From Arthrobacter sp. MYb229 (lineage in GTDB: Bacteria; Actinomycetota; Actinomycetes; Actinomycetales; Micrococcaceae): a DNA stretch of 64,000 nucleotides. Below, piece by piece: positions 1 to 9,500 of this stretch. The notes below the pieces were generated by a model. It made no database searches and was not told the origin of the DNA. It was given only the letters and a program-made list of their open reading frames with translations. Where the stretch lies: positions 620,001 to 684,000 of the forward strand of contig NZ_PCPS01000001.1 of assembly GCF_002975405.1 (NCBI RefSeq), given 5' to 3'. Position 1 is the stretch's first letter. Every line of letters starts with the position of its first letter. A program made the translations under genes and the position numbers.

Positions 1-2042
1 AGCGACCTGGCATGTACATCGGGTCAACCGATTCTCGTGGCTTGATGCACTGCCTGTGGGAGATCATTGATAACTCCGTCGACGAGGCGCTAGGCGGTTT
101 CGGGCAATCCATCAATGTCATCTTGCATGCCGATGGTTCGGTCGAGGTGCATGATGATGGGCGTGGCATTCCCGTTGACATCGAGCCGAAGACCGGTCTG
201 AGCGGCATGGAAGTCGTCTTCACCAAACTACATGCCGGCGGTAAATTCGGCGGCGGCTCCTATGGGGCTTCCGGCGGCTTGCACGGGGTAGGCGCTTCGG
301 TGGTCAACGCTCTTTCTGCTCGACTAGACGTCGAAGTTGATCGCGGCGGCAAAACCTATTCGATGCAGTTCCGCCGTGGTGAGCCAGGCAAATTCGCTGA
401 TCGTGGCCGGCCCAAAGCCGATGCCCCCTTCGCCGCTCATGAAAAAGCAACCGTTCCGGAAATCATCGGCAAAGCAAAGCGCGGGGTGACCGGTACCCGT
501 ATCCGTTACTGGGCAGATGACCATATCTTCACGTCGGACGCAAAATTCTCATATGAAGAACTCCAGAATCGCGCCCGCCAGACCTCTTTCCTAGTTCCTG
601 GACTGCGGATCACCTTGCGCGACGAACGTGCGCTGGCCGGAACCGCGGGAGCCGAAGGACCCTATGAGGAGGTCTTCCAGCACGACGGCGGCATTAGCGA
701 GTTCGTCGAGTACCTGAGCAGCGATTCGTCGGTCACCGACGTGTGGCGCGTCCATGGCAGTGGTTCATTCCACGAGAAGGTTCCGGTAATCGACGAGAAC
801 GGGCGGAGCCATATCGAAGACGTTCAGCGCGTGTGCGAGGTCGACGTCGCGTTGCGTTGGGGGATTGGATATGACACCACCATCCAAAGCTTCGTGAATA
901 TCATTGCCACGCCTAAGGGCGGAACGCATATTTCCGGCTTCGAGCAGGCACTGCTGAAGTCTTTCCGCAAGAATGTCGACGCCAATGCTCGCAAACTCAA
1001 ATTTGGTCAAAAAGACAAAATTGAGAAAGACGATGTGATGGCCGGGCTGACCGCAGTGCTCACGGTGCGCCTTGCCGAGCCCCAATTCGAAGGACAGACC
1101 AAGGAAATTCTTGGTACTTCGCAGGTCCGGCAGATTGTCACGAAGGTTGTCGAAAAGGCGCTGAACGAGCGCCTGGCATCCACCAAGCGCAATGAAAAGG
1201 CCGAAGCGTCGACGCTTCTTGAAAAAGTCGTCAATGAAATGAAGTCCAGGGTTTCGGCTCGGATGCATAAGGAAACTCAGCGTCGCAAAACCGCGCTCGA
1301 GTCTTCCTCGCTTCCAACCAAGCTGCTTGATTGCCGGAGCAAAGAAGTCGGGCGTTCTGAACTCTTCATCGTCGAGGGTGACAGCGCATTGGGTACTGCG
1401 CGTGTGGCGCGTTCCAGCGAGTTCCAGGCGCTACTGCCAATTCGAGGCAAGATCCTCAACGTGCAGAAGGCCTCCATTTCGGACATGCTCTCGAACGTGG
1501 AATGTGCTGCCATGATTCAGGTGATTGGCGCCGGATCGGGGCGAAGCTTCGATATCGAGCAGGCCAGATACGGCAAGATCATCTTGATGACGGATGCCGA
1601 CGTTGATGGGGCGCATATTCGAACGCTGCTGTTGACGCTGTTCTATCGGTACATGCGGCCCATGATCGAGCACGGCCGCGTCTATGCAGCAGTTCCGCCA
1701 TTGCATCGTATTGAGGTGATCAACCCGGGGTCGAAGGCGAACGAGGTAATTTACACTTATTCCGAGGCCGAGATGTCTGCCCTGCTGGCCAAGATTGAAG
1801 CCGAAGGTAAACGCTATAAGGAACCGATCCAACGGTACAAGGGACTTGGCGAGATGGACGCTGACCAGTTGGCCGAGACGACCATGGATCCGCAGCATCG
1901 GATGCTTCGGCGCGTGGGCATTGAACACGCTCAGGCGGCCGAGGAAGTCTTCGACTTGCTGATGGGCTCGGACGTCGCTCCGCGCAAGAACTTCATCATT
2001 GCCGGCGCCGAGAACCTTGAACGGGACCGCATCGACATGTAG
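1..2042 (+). CDS. parE: DNA topoisomerase IV subunit B (5'-truncated by window edge)
   Basis: ATPase/TOPRIM subunit of a type IIA topoisomerase. The reading frame is open to base 3 (Arg-Pro-Gly precede the first visible Met), so the true start lies outside the window. Visible motifs are the GHKL ATP site (IIDNSVDEAL, DDGRGIP, GLHGVGASVVNALS), the TOPRIM EGDSA and PIRGKILNVQKA segments, the metal-binding DADVDGAHIR, and the C-terminal QRYKGLGEMDADQL typical of the GyrB/ParE family. I call it ParE rather than GyrB because its partner A subunit is encoded separately at 9897-12527 in the opposite direction, whereas gyrB-gyrA is normally an adjacent pair near oriC. That assignment is inference from context; the family assignment is secure. 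Confidence 0.9.
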   Translation, partial: RPGMYIGSTDSRGLMHCLWEIIDNSVDEALGGFGQSINVILHADGSVEVHDDGRGIPVDIEPKTGLSGMEVVFTKLHAGGKFGGGSYGASGGLHGVGASVVNALSARLDVEVDRGGKTYSMQFRRGEPGKFADRGRPKADAPFAAHEKATVPEIIGKAKRGVTGTRIRYWADDHIFTSDAKFSYEELQNRARQTSFLVPGLRITLRDERALAGTAGAEGPYEEVFQHDGGISEFVEYLSSDSSVTDVWRVHGSGSFHEKVPVIDENGRSHIEDVQRVCEVDVALRWGIGYDTTIQSFVNIIATPKGGTHISGFEQALLKSFRKNVDANARKLKFGQKDKIEKDDVMAGLTAVLTVRLAEPQFEGQTKEILGTSQVRQIVTKVVEKALNERLASTKRNEKAEASTLLEKVVNEMKSRVSARMHKETQRRKTALESSSLPTKLLDCRSKEVGRSELFIVEGDSALGTARVARSSEFQALLPIRGKILNVQKASISDMLSNVECAAMIQVIGAGSGRSFDIEQARYGKIILMTDADVDGAHIRTLLLTLFYRYMRPMIEHGRVYAAVPPLHRIEVINPGSKANEVIYTYSEAEMSALLAKIEAEGKRYKEPIQRYKGLGEMDADQLAETTMDPQHRMLRRVGIEHAQAAEEVFDLLMGSDVAPRKNFIIAGAENLERDRIDM

Positions 2043-2069
2043 TCGGCCTTGATATTTATGCACGAGATG

Positions 2070-2113
2070 GCCCTCCCGGGATGCCTGCCTAATCGCAAGC
2101 CCGGGAGGGCTTT
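2070..2113. terminator. bidirectional terminator between parE and the M56 gene
   Basis: Perfect 11-bp inverted repeat GCCCTCCCGGG / CCCGGGAGGGC with a 19-nt loop, followed by TTT on the plus strand. It lies between two convergent genes. Confidence 0.75.
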
Positions 2114-2156
2114 GTCGTAGCTTGAGCGCTGTCATGCGCCCGCCTGCGTTGGCTAG

Positions 2157-3122
2157 TTACCAGGACAGCAAACGCGGGGCGATGAGCAAGACCGTGGGGC
2201 ATACCAAGAGCAGCACCGTGCAGGAAAGAACCACAAAATTCTGCAATCGATTCAGCGGCGCTACCGGTGACAACAGGCGTTGCAGCCGCCGCGAGGAAAC
2301 TTCACCTCCGGGCATCCCTACGACTTCGCCGGTGGCGGCGCTTGAGGCATTCTTGGGTGCCCCAACCGAGGCAATAGAGGAAGCCACGCTCACTATGGCG
2401 CGAAGCAGAACCGGTCGGGCCACTACCTCGAGTGCTTTGTCATCGGCGAGCATCTCGATTAGTTGCCGCACCGCATCCAGTGCCAAACGCGAGGTAGGCA
2501 GCCAGGGTAATGCTTCGTTCCAGGCGGTAAAGGCAAGAATCAGCAGATCGTGTCGCTGGTCGAGATGTGAATTCTCGTGCGAGATGACGGCGCGTTGTTC
2601 CTCGGCCGAGAGCTGGGTCAGCAGGCCCTTTGACAGCACCGTGACCGATCCGTTGAAGCCCGGAACGCAATAGGCCACCGGAAGGTCATGATCGAGCACG
2701 AGCGTATTGGGCCGGGTCTGCGAGGGGTTGCTCAACAATCGCAAGAGCTGGCGGTGCCGGGCTCTTTGCAGGGTGGTGCGCCACGAAGCTCTCACCAGGG
2801 TGAGCACCAGATGAAAAGCGAAGAGCAACGCCGTACTGAGCGCAAATAGGTGAACGACGCCGGGGTACTGAACGCTGGTATCGCCGGTGACCAGAAGCCA
2901 ACCTGCATGCAGCGCGGAGATGAGGTCGTTGCCGAGCGGGGTCAGCCCCCAGACAAGCATTGAGCCAATCATGGACAGGCCACCGCCCAGAGCGATCGCT
3001 TGCCAGAGCAATACCGCCGCCACCGGGGCACGCGCGGTCCATTTTGCTTTAGACAATGCCAACGGCGTCGGCCACGCCAAGACGATAGCCAACGCCGCTA
3101 GGAAATATGAGGTGAGAAGCAC
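2157..3122 (-). CDS. M56 family (BlaR1-like) membrane metallopeptidase
   Basis: Predicted integral-membrane zinc protease of 321 residues. The zinc-site motif HENSH (HExxH) is at residues 182-186, followed by LDQRHD, as in the M56 family. Hydrophobic segments are visible near residues 2-20, 33-58, 92-110 and at the C-terminus (about 297-318). The extracellular penicillin-binding sensor domain of BlaR1 is absent, which is common in actinobacterial M56 proteins. The start is a GTG preceded by GGGGA. It lies 23 nt downstream of a BlaI-type repressor gene. In this family pair the protease inactivates the repressor when a signal is sensed. The signal here is unknown. Confidence 0.85.
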   Translation of the reverse strand: MLLTSYFLAALAIVLAWPTPLALSKAKWTARAPVAAVLLWQAIALGGGLSMIGSMLVWGLTPLGNDLISALHAGWLLVTGDTSVQYPGVVHLFALSTALLFAFHLVLTLVRASWRTTLQRARHRQLLRLLSNPSQTRPNTLVLDHDLPVAYCVPGFNGSVTVLSKGLLTQLSAEEQRAVISHENSHLDQRHDLLILAFTAWNEALPWLPTSRLALDAVRQLIEMLADDKALEVVARPVLLRAIVSVASSIASVGAPKNASSAATGEVVGMPGGEVSSRRLQRLLSPVAPLNRLQNFVVLSCTVLLLVCPTVLLIAPRLLSW

Positions 3123-3145
3123 TCAGTCCCCGAAGTTCATGTTAC

Positions 3146-3517
3146 TCAGACAGTCTTTACAGAATCCAAGATAGCACGCAGGGAGACTGCTTCATCAGCC
3201 GAGATTCCTCCGATAAATCGGGCGAGGACGGCTTCGCGATCTTGAGCGGTGCCCAAAGCGTCGTTTAGCAGTCCAACAGTATGGTCCTCGCGAGACGAGG
3301 ACGCGGTGTAACGATGTGGACGAGTGGAGCGTTCCCGCGCCACAAGTCCCTTCTTCTCCAGTCGTGCCAACACGGTTAGTACCGTGGTAACTGCGAGTTC
3401 TTTTGCATCAGTACCGAGTGCCGCTAGGGCATCACGAAGATCGTTAGCGGTAAGCGGTTCTGCAGAATCCCACAGCAGGTCCATGACGGAGCGTTCCAGA
3501 TCGCCAAGGCTGGCCAC
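3146..3517 (-). CDS. BlaI/MecI/CopY family transcriptional repressor
   Basis: Winged-helix repressor of 123 residues, the normal length for the family. It has the N-terminal pattern GDLERSVMDLLW, then the recognition-helix region TTVLTVLARLEKKGLV and the Arg-rich wing ERSTRPHRYTA. It starts at a GTG preceded by GAGG. The gene is first in a two-gene operon with the M56 protease downstream and is divergent from cydA across about 390 nt that contain two inverted repeats. In Staphylococcus and Mycobacterium the homologous pair controls beta-lactam responses. Here the nearest candidate target is the cytochrome bd operon, which is inference from position only. Confidence 0.88.
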   Translation of the reverse strand: MASLGDLERSVMDLLWDSAEPLTANDLRDALAALGTDAKELAVTTVLTVLARLEKKGLVARERSTRPHRYTASSSREDHTVGLLNDALGTAQDREAVLARFIGGISADEAVSLRAILDSVKTV

Positions 3518-3618
3518 CAGGTCTTACCTCACTTGCTTTAGTGCTGATGCAGTGCTGCCAACCTCCATAGTGGGGGAAAGCATTCTGCTTGGAAACTTCA
3601 TTATATAGGCGTTTCTCC

Positions 3619-3645
3619 GATATTTCTACGTGGCGTAAAAATATC
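3619..3645. promoter_or_regulatory. inverted repeat, candidate operator
   Basis: GATATTTCTACG, 3-nt spacer TGG, then CGTAAAAATATC: 11 of 12 arm positions pair. It lies about 100 nt upstream of the blaI-like start. The TTTCTAC half-site recurs in the repeat next to cydA, so one regulator may bind both. Confidence 0.4.
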
Positions 3646-3851
3646 GAGTGATGACTGGGTTTGCGGATAACCACCTTGGGCCGGTCAAGTGGTGGCGCTG
3701 CTTCGAGTTGACTTGGGGTTTTTTGTTTCAGAAAGTTCAATCTGTGTCAATGCTAGGAATCTTGGTTTTTGCATCCCCGGGAAACTGTTGCGCTTCCGAC
3801 GGGCCGCGAGTTCTACAGGCTGTCGAAATTGGTCTATTCTGGCAATACGGT

Positions 3852-3876
3852 CATTTTCTACGACATGTAGAAAATG
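3852..3876. promoter_or_regulatory. perfect 25-bp palindrome upstream of cydA, candidate operator
   Basis: CATTTTCTAC, 5-nt spacer GACAT, GTAGAAAATG. All 10 arm positions pair. It ends 33 nt before the cydA start. The core TAC-N5-GTA loosely resembles the TACA/TGTA dyads bound by BlaI/MecI repressors. It does not look like a Rex site (TTGTGA-N6-TCACAA). Confidence 0.5.
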
Positions 3877-3909
3877 AAGTATCGACTTCTCGTGACAGTT
3901 GAGGAATCC

Positions 3910-5499
3910 ATGGATGTATTAGAGATTGCCCGGTGGCAATTCGGTATTACCACCGTGTACCACTTCCTGATGGTGCCGCTTACCATTGGCCTCGGGCTGA
4001 CCGTTGCCGTGATGCAGACGGTTTGGCACCGAACCGGCAACGAACACTGGTTGCGCATGACGAAGTTCTGGGGCAAGCTCTTCCTCATTAACTTCATCAT
4101 GGGGGTAGCTACGGGCATCGTCCAGGAGTTCCAATTTGGAATGGCGTGGAGCGAATACAGCCGATACGTGGGCGATGTCTTCGGCGCACCCCTGGCCATG
4201 GAGGCCTTGCTCGCCTTCTTCGTCGAGTCGACCTTCCTCGGATTGTGGATCTTTGGATGGAAGAAACTACCTCCGCGGATCCACCTAGCCACAATCTGGT
4301 GCGCCTCACTGGCGGCGATCCTTTCGGCCTACTTCATTCTGGTTGCCAACTCCTGGATGCAGCATCCGGTAGGCACAGAGCTCATCGACGGGCGCGCGGT
4401 GATGACCGATGCCTGGGCGGTATTCACCAACAACACCGCACTGGTGACCTTCCCGCACACAATTTTTGGTGCATTCGCGGTCGCCGGGGGCTTCCTGCTG
4501 GGAATCTCCTGGTTCCACCTCTACCGCCGCCGCAAGGAAGGCATCGACAGCGTTGATGCCAATGGACGAGTCGTCGTCGGTGAGGACCCGGCTAAGGGCC
4601 GGGTGCGAGATCGAAAGGATCACAAAGTCTGGATCACTTCATTGCGCATCGGCGCAGTGATCGCCGTGGTCTCCTTCGCCGGGGTCGCGCTGTCCGGCCA
4701 TGAACAAGCAAAGCTCATGTTCGAGCAGCAGCCCATGAAGATGGCAGCCGCCGAAGCAGCATGCCATGACGGAACCGGCTTTTCGGTGCTCACCCTCGGT
4801 AACGTGAGCACCGAAGGGGCGACCACTTGTGACGACGTCGTTGCGGTCTTCGAACTGCCGGGGCTTTTGTCCTACCTCGCCAACGGCGATTTTGAGACTC
4901 CCGTCAAGGGCGTGAACACGCTGATTCCCGAATATCAGGAAAAGTACGGAAGCCACTACCCAGATGACCCGGCCTTCGGGCAGTACGCAGGCGAAGAGAT
5001 CAGCTACCTTCCGGTGATGGAAGTAACGTACTGGGGATTCCGGCTGATGATTACCCTCGGCGGGCTTTCGGCGGTCGCTGCAGCCCTAGCGCTGTGGCTC
5101 ACCCGCAAGGGGACGGTGCCCTACAGCAAATGGCTTTCACGGCTAGCTCTGCTCAGCATTGCAGCGCCCTTCGGCGCGAACTCGGCAGGCTGGATCTTCA
5201 CCGAAATGGGCAGACAGCCATTCACCGTGGCGCCGAACCCTCAGATGGGCGGAGTGGACCAAGTGTTCATGTACACCGCCGCCTCGGTTTCTCCCACCGT
5301 GAGCGCCGGAGAAATGCTCTTCTCATTGATCACGCTGACCTTGGTTTATGGGGTGTTGCTGGTGGTGGAACTGGTGCTGCTCACCCGATACATCCGGGGA
5401 GGCACCGGATCGGCCATGCCCGAACTGCTGGATAACGAGCAGCCTTCGGACAAGGACCCTAGCGACGACGAGGGCGACGTACTCGCCTTCGCATATTAG
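3910..5499 (+). CDS. cydA: cytochrome bd quinol oxidase subunit I
   Basis: Catalytic haem-bearing subunit of the cytochrome bd terminal oxidase, a membrane protein that reduces oxygen with quinol electrons. I place the start at the ATG at 3910, preceded by TTGAGGA, giving 529 residues (E. coli CydA has 522). The N-terminus ARWQFGITTVYHF carries the haem b595 ligand His (residue 18 here), and the Q-loop region begins with EQQPMKMAAAE. The late GRQPF motif corresponds to the conserved GRQPW. Multiple membrane segments are evident. It is the first gene of cydA-cydB-cydDC, with cydB 13 nt downstream. A perfect palindrome just upstream suggests repression of the operon. Confidence 0.95.
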   Translation: MDVLEIARWQFGITTVYHFLMVPLTIGLGLTVAVMQTVWHRTGNEHWLRMTKFWGKLFLINFIMGVATGIVQEFQFGMAWSEYSRYVGDVFGAPLAMEALLAFFVESTFLGLWIFGWKKLPPRIHLATIWCASLAAILSAYFILVANSWMQHPVGTELIDGRAVMTDAWAVFTNNTALVTFPHTIFGAFAVAGGFLLGISWFHLYRRRKEGIDSVDANGRVVVGEDPAKGRVRDRKDHKVWITSLRIGAVIAVVSFAGVALSGHEQAKLMFEQQPMKMAAAEAACHDGTGFSVLTLGNVSTEGATTCDDVVAVFELPGLLSYLANGDFETPVKGVNTLIPEYQEKYGSHYPDDPAFGQYAGEEISYLPVMEVTYWGFRLMITLGGLSAVAAALALWLTRKGTVPYSKWLSRLALLSIAAPFGANSAGWIFTEMGRQPFTVAPNPQMGGVDQVFMYTAASVSPTVSAGEMLFSLITLTLVYGVLLVVELVLLTRYIRGGTGSAMPELLDNEQPSDKDPSDDEGDVLAFAY

Positions 5500-5512
5500 A
5501 CAGGCGATAGCA

Positions 5513-6538
5513 ATGGATTGGCTTCCTACTCTCTGGTTTATCCTCATCGCCGTGCTCTGGACCGGCTATCTGTTTCTGGAAGGTTTCGACCTTGGCATCG
5601 GAATGCAGATCGGTCTGGGCCGCGGCGGCGAAAAGCACAAGCGCGTGCTGCTCAACACCATCGGCCCGGTCTGGGACGGAAACGAGGTCTGGCTGCTGAC
5701 CGCCGCTGGGGCAACCTTCGCGGCCTTCCCTTACTGGTATGCGTCACTGTTTTCCGCGCTGTACCTCCCGCTGACGCTCGTGCTGGTGGCACTGATCTTC
5801 CGTGCGGTAGCCATCGAGTACCGCGGAAAAGCCGAAAGCAGGAGAACTCGCGGACTGTGGGATCTAGCCCTGGGCTGGGGTTCCCTTGTTGCGGCTTTCG
5901 GGGTCGGTGCAATGCTCGCCCTGACCACCCTCGGCCTGCCGCTGAACGAAAATGGCGACCGGGTCGGCGGGCCCTTCGCCTGGCTTACCTGGTCGGCAAT
6001 ACTCGGCGGTGTAGCGGTGGTGGCCTTTAGCTGGATCCACTCGATTGCCTTCCTGCGGCTGAAGACCGACGGGCCAATCCGTGCACGTTCGGGCAGGCTC
6101 TTTGTCCGTTGGCTCCCGCTGTGCATCGCCCCATTGCTGCTGTGGTCGCTGGTCGTCCTGCTCGGGCAGCGCTCGGCAATTGCCTGGGGACTCCTTGGGC
6201 TGGCCCTGATCGCGGTGTGCGGCGCATGGATGAGCGCACGGTCGGGACATGAAGCTCGCTCCTTCATAGCCCTGGGCATCACGCTCTTGGCCGCGGTGGC
6301 GGCGATCTTCGTCGCAGCCTTCCCGGTGGTGCTTCCCTCGACCCTTGACGCAGCCTTTGATTTGACCATCGACAACGCGTCGAGCTCGCCCTACACCCTG
6401 AAGCTGATGAGCATCGTGGCCGCCTTCGGCGTGCCCCTGGTGCTCGCGTACCAGTCCTGGAGCTACTGGGTATTTCGCAAACGCATCAGCGAAAAGCATA
6501 TCCCGGAGGATCACCTGGTGACCTCGGTCGTGAAGTAG
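5513..6538 (+). CDS. cydB: cytochrome bd quinol oxidase subunit II
   Basis: Second membrane subunit of the bd oxidase, 341 residues. The true start is the ATG at 5513 (MDWLPTLWFILIAVLW), because the reading frame further upstream overlaps cydA in another frame and is not CydB-like. Family motifs LEGFDLGIGM near the N-terminus and GPVWDGNEVWLL are both intact. Eight or so hydrophobic segments are visible. It is translated closely behind cydA and 26 nt ahead of cydDC, so the three form one operon. Confidence 0.95.
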   Translation: MDWLPTLWFILIAVLWTGYLFLEGFDLGIGMQIGLGRGGEKHKRVLLNTIGPVWDGNEVWLLTAAGATFAAFPYWYASLFSALYLPLTLVLVALIFRAVAIEYRGKAESRRTRGLWDLALGWGSLVAAFGVGAMLALTTLGLPLNENGDRVGGPFAWLTWSAILGGVAVVAFSWIHSIAFLRLKTDGPIRARSGRLFVRWLPLCIAPLLLWSLVVLLGQRSAIAWGLLGLALIAVCGAWMSARSGHEARSFIALGITLLAAVAAIFVAAFPVVLPSTLDAAFDLTIDNASSSPYTLKLMSIVAAFGVPLVLAYQSWSYWVFRKRISEKHIPEDHLVTSVVK

Positions 6539-6564
6539 TTTAGCCAGTTCGAAAGGAACCGCTC

Positions 6565-9500
6565 ATGCCTGCGCCCCGCTTTTTGCCTCGTGACCTGCTG
6601 CCCCGCCGACAGGTTGCCCTGTTGGCGGCCTTCTCGGTGCTCAAAACCAGCGGGCTAATCCTCGTGGCCTACACGTTGGCCACGTGGATCGCCCAGATGT
6701 CCGTCGGGCAGCCGCACCAGCAGCTGCTGCTCTGGTTGGCGCTGGGCGGGGCGGCATTGCGCACAGCGGGAGTCTGGGGACTCAACGCCGGCTCCCGGCG
6801 TATGGGGGCCGGAGCGAAAGAGCGGATGCGCGCAAACCTGATCGAATCCGCCGCTTCGCGCCCGGGGATCGTTGCAGATCAGCAAAATGACCTGTCGCTG
6901 GCGGAGACCTCGACGTTGGCAAGCCATGGCATCGAAAAGCTCGATGACTACTTCACCAAATTCATTCCCGCGCTGATCGGCGCCACGGTTGTGCCGCTGC
7001 TTCTGGGGATCTACATCTTGCGGATCGATTGGCTCAGCGCCCTGGTGCTGCTGCTGACGATTCCGCTGATCCCGGTATTCATGGCGCTCATCGGGATGCA
7101 CACCCAAGACACCATCGAGCAGTCGCAAGCCAAGCTCGACGCCCTAGCCAACCAACTCTACGAACTCGCCCAGGGGCTGCCGGCGCTGCTCGGACTGGGG
7201 CGTGCCCGGCACCAAGGGCACGCCATCGCAAAGGTGAGCGAACGCTACCGGACCGCGACCATGCAGAACCTGCGGACCGTTTTCATGTCCAGTTTCTGGC
7301 TGGAACTGATCTCAACGCTCTCGGTTGCGGTGCTCGCCGTACTCATCGGTGTTCGACTCGTTGGCGGAAACATGGATCTGGGCACCGGGCTGACCATCTT
7401 GATTCTCGCGCCCGAACTGTTCATCGCCTTGCGTGAGGTCGGTTCGGCCTACCACGCGGCCGATGACGGGCTCGCCGCCTACGAACGCTACAGCAAACAA
7501 ATACAAGGCACTCCCGCCAGCCCGCTGCGCGCCCCAACCGGCCCGAGGCACAAGGCCAATGTGCTCGAAGTGCGAAAGCTGGCGCTTAGATACCGGGGGC
7601 AGGAACCGATCTATAGCGATTTTAATATGGACCTGCGCGCCGGAGACCGCCAGGTGCTGAGCACCGCCAGCGGTAGCGGAAAAACCAGTCTGCTCAAGCT
7701 CATCGCCGAGGCGCAAACCAGCAGCAATGAGTTCGCCGCCGAGCTGGTGAGCGGCGAGATCTTTGTGGCCGGTGAATTGGCATGCATCAGCCAGCACCCG
7801 CAGTTCAACGCCCAGACGGGAACCGAGCAAATCGCACAAGACGCGCCAGGCGCGCCCAAGGAGCTGGCCGAAAGGCTAGCTGCCGAACTGAACCTAAGCG
7901 CAATGTTGCCACGTGCCATAGCGGAGTACTCGCCAGGGGAACTACGCAGGCTCGAGGTGCTGCGCGCGCTATTGCGGCTGCACTCGGTGCCCAGCTGCCG
8001 GCTGCTGCTGGCCGATGAGCCCACGGCCCATCTAGACGAACAGAACGCGGACACGGTCCGCCGGCTGCTGGCCGAACTACCTGAAGATTGCGCCATGCTG
8101 GTGGCCAGCCACGACCCGCTCATCACCGAAACCGGTCCCGCGCTGAGCGCCCGCCAGCCAGCGCCCAATCACCTGCACGCGGTATCCCCGGCGCCGATGC
8201 GCGGCGGGGCCGCGCCCCAGGGGCAACCAGAGGACAAGCCCCGGTGGAACCCACGCAGGGAAGTCATGAGCAACTATCCGGCAGCCCGCAAGGCGCTGTG
8301 CTACGGGGTGCTCTCCATCCTGTGCGCCGTTGCGCTCGCCGGGCTCAGCGGTTGGCTCATCGTCGAAGCCAGCTACCAGCCGGCGATCCTGCACCTCACC
8401 GTCGCCTTTGTCATGGTGCGCACCTTGGGCATCGGGCGCGCGGTATTCAGGTATCTGGAACAGCTCGCCATCCACGACGCGGTGCTCGGCTATGCCGGGG
8501 CCCTGCGTGAAAAGCTGTGGAACGCCATGGTCGCCAACCCGGCACGCTGGGGCATGATGAGCCGCTCCTCGGTGGTGCTGCGGTATTTGCTCGCCGAAGT
8601 CGACGAATTACGCGACTCCCTCGCCCGAGTGCTCTTCCCACCCTTGCAAGCACTGATCGTGTGGGCCCTGGCCACTGCGGTGCTTTTCCAGATCCAGCCA
8701 GAGTTCGGCTACGCGGCGCTTGGCGCCGGGCTCTTCCTGGTCTTCCCGGCGCGCTGGCTGGTGAAGCAAGTCGAAGGGCGGCATCTGGCCCTGGCGCTGC
8801 GCCATCGCTTGCAGCTGAACCAACTGGTGCTATCGATTCTGCGCACTAAGGAAGCACTGCGCGCCTACGGCAGCCTCGGCCCGGTGCTGCAGAAGCTAGC
8901 CCGGTCCGAAAGCCGGAATACCGCCCGGGCTCGCCGCCATGCCTATGGCCAAGGCACCGCCCCGGCGCTGGCCGCGTTGACCACGGTGGTGCTTGCCACG
9001 GCGTTGGTGTCCCTCTCGCAAAGCAGCGCATCGTTCACGGCCCTCGCCGTGCTGCTGGCCTTGTCCCTGGCAGAACCGGCAGCTAGCGCGCTGGGCGCGA
9101 TCCAGCAGGGGCGAGCCTTGCACGAGCTGACCGATCAGCTCGCCGGCCGCGGGGTAGGGGAGCAACGCACTGCGGGACCAGGCGCAACCGCACCGAAACC
9201 TGGCTACACGGTCCACGGCTACCGGCTGGCCGGGCTGGAACTGGGCTACGTGCCCGGAACCCCGGTGATCAGCAACCTGGACGCGCAGATTCGCCCCGGA
9301 GAGTGGACCGCGCTGACCGGAGCCTCAGGCTCGGGCAAATCCACGCTCCTCACCGCCTTGCTCGGCGCCCTGCCCGCGAGCGGGGGACGCCTGGAAAGCA
9401 TCGATGAGCACGGCAACTACCGTGCCCTGGAGCAGGGGGCGATGGACTCGGTGGCCTGGTGCCCGCAAGAAGCGCACCTATTCGATTCCACTCTTCGACG

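Larger units (their letters stand above)
3518..3909. promoter_or_regulatory. divergent regulatory region between blaI-like gene and cydA
   Basis: This 392-nt gene-free interval separates two divergent operons. It holds two inverted repeats (3619-3645 and 3852-3876, listed separately) that share a TTTCTAC half-site. A hexamer TATTCT at 3835-3840 could be the cydA -10 element, but no convincing -35 is seen. I find no conserved small ORF in it. Confidence 0.5.

Noticed and set aside
2122-2673. 183-codon plus-strand frame overlapping the M56 gene
   Set aside because: Ser/Arg-rich shadow frame; it also runs through the terminator after parE's end.
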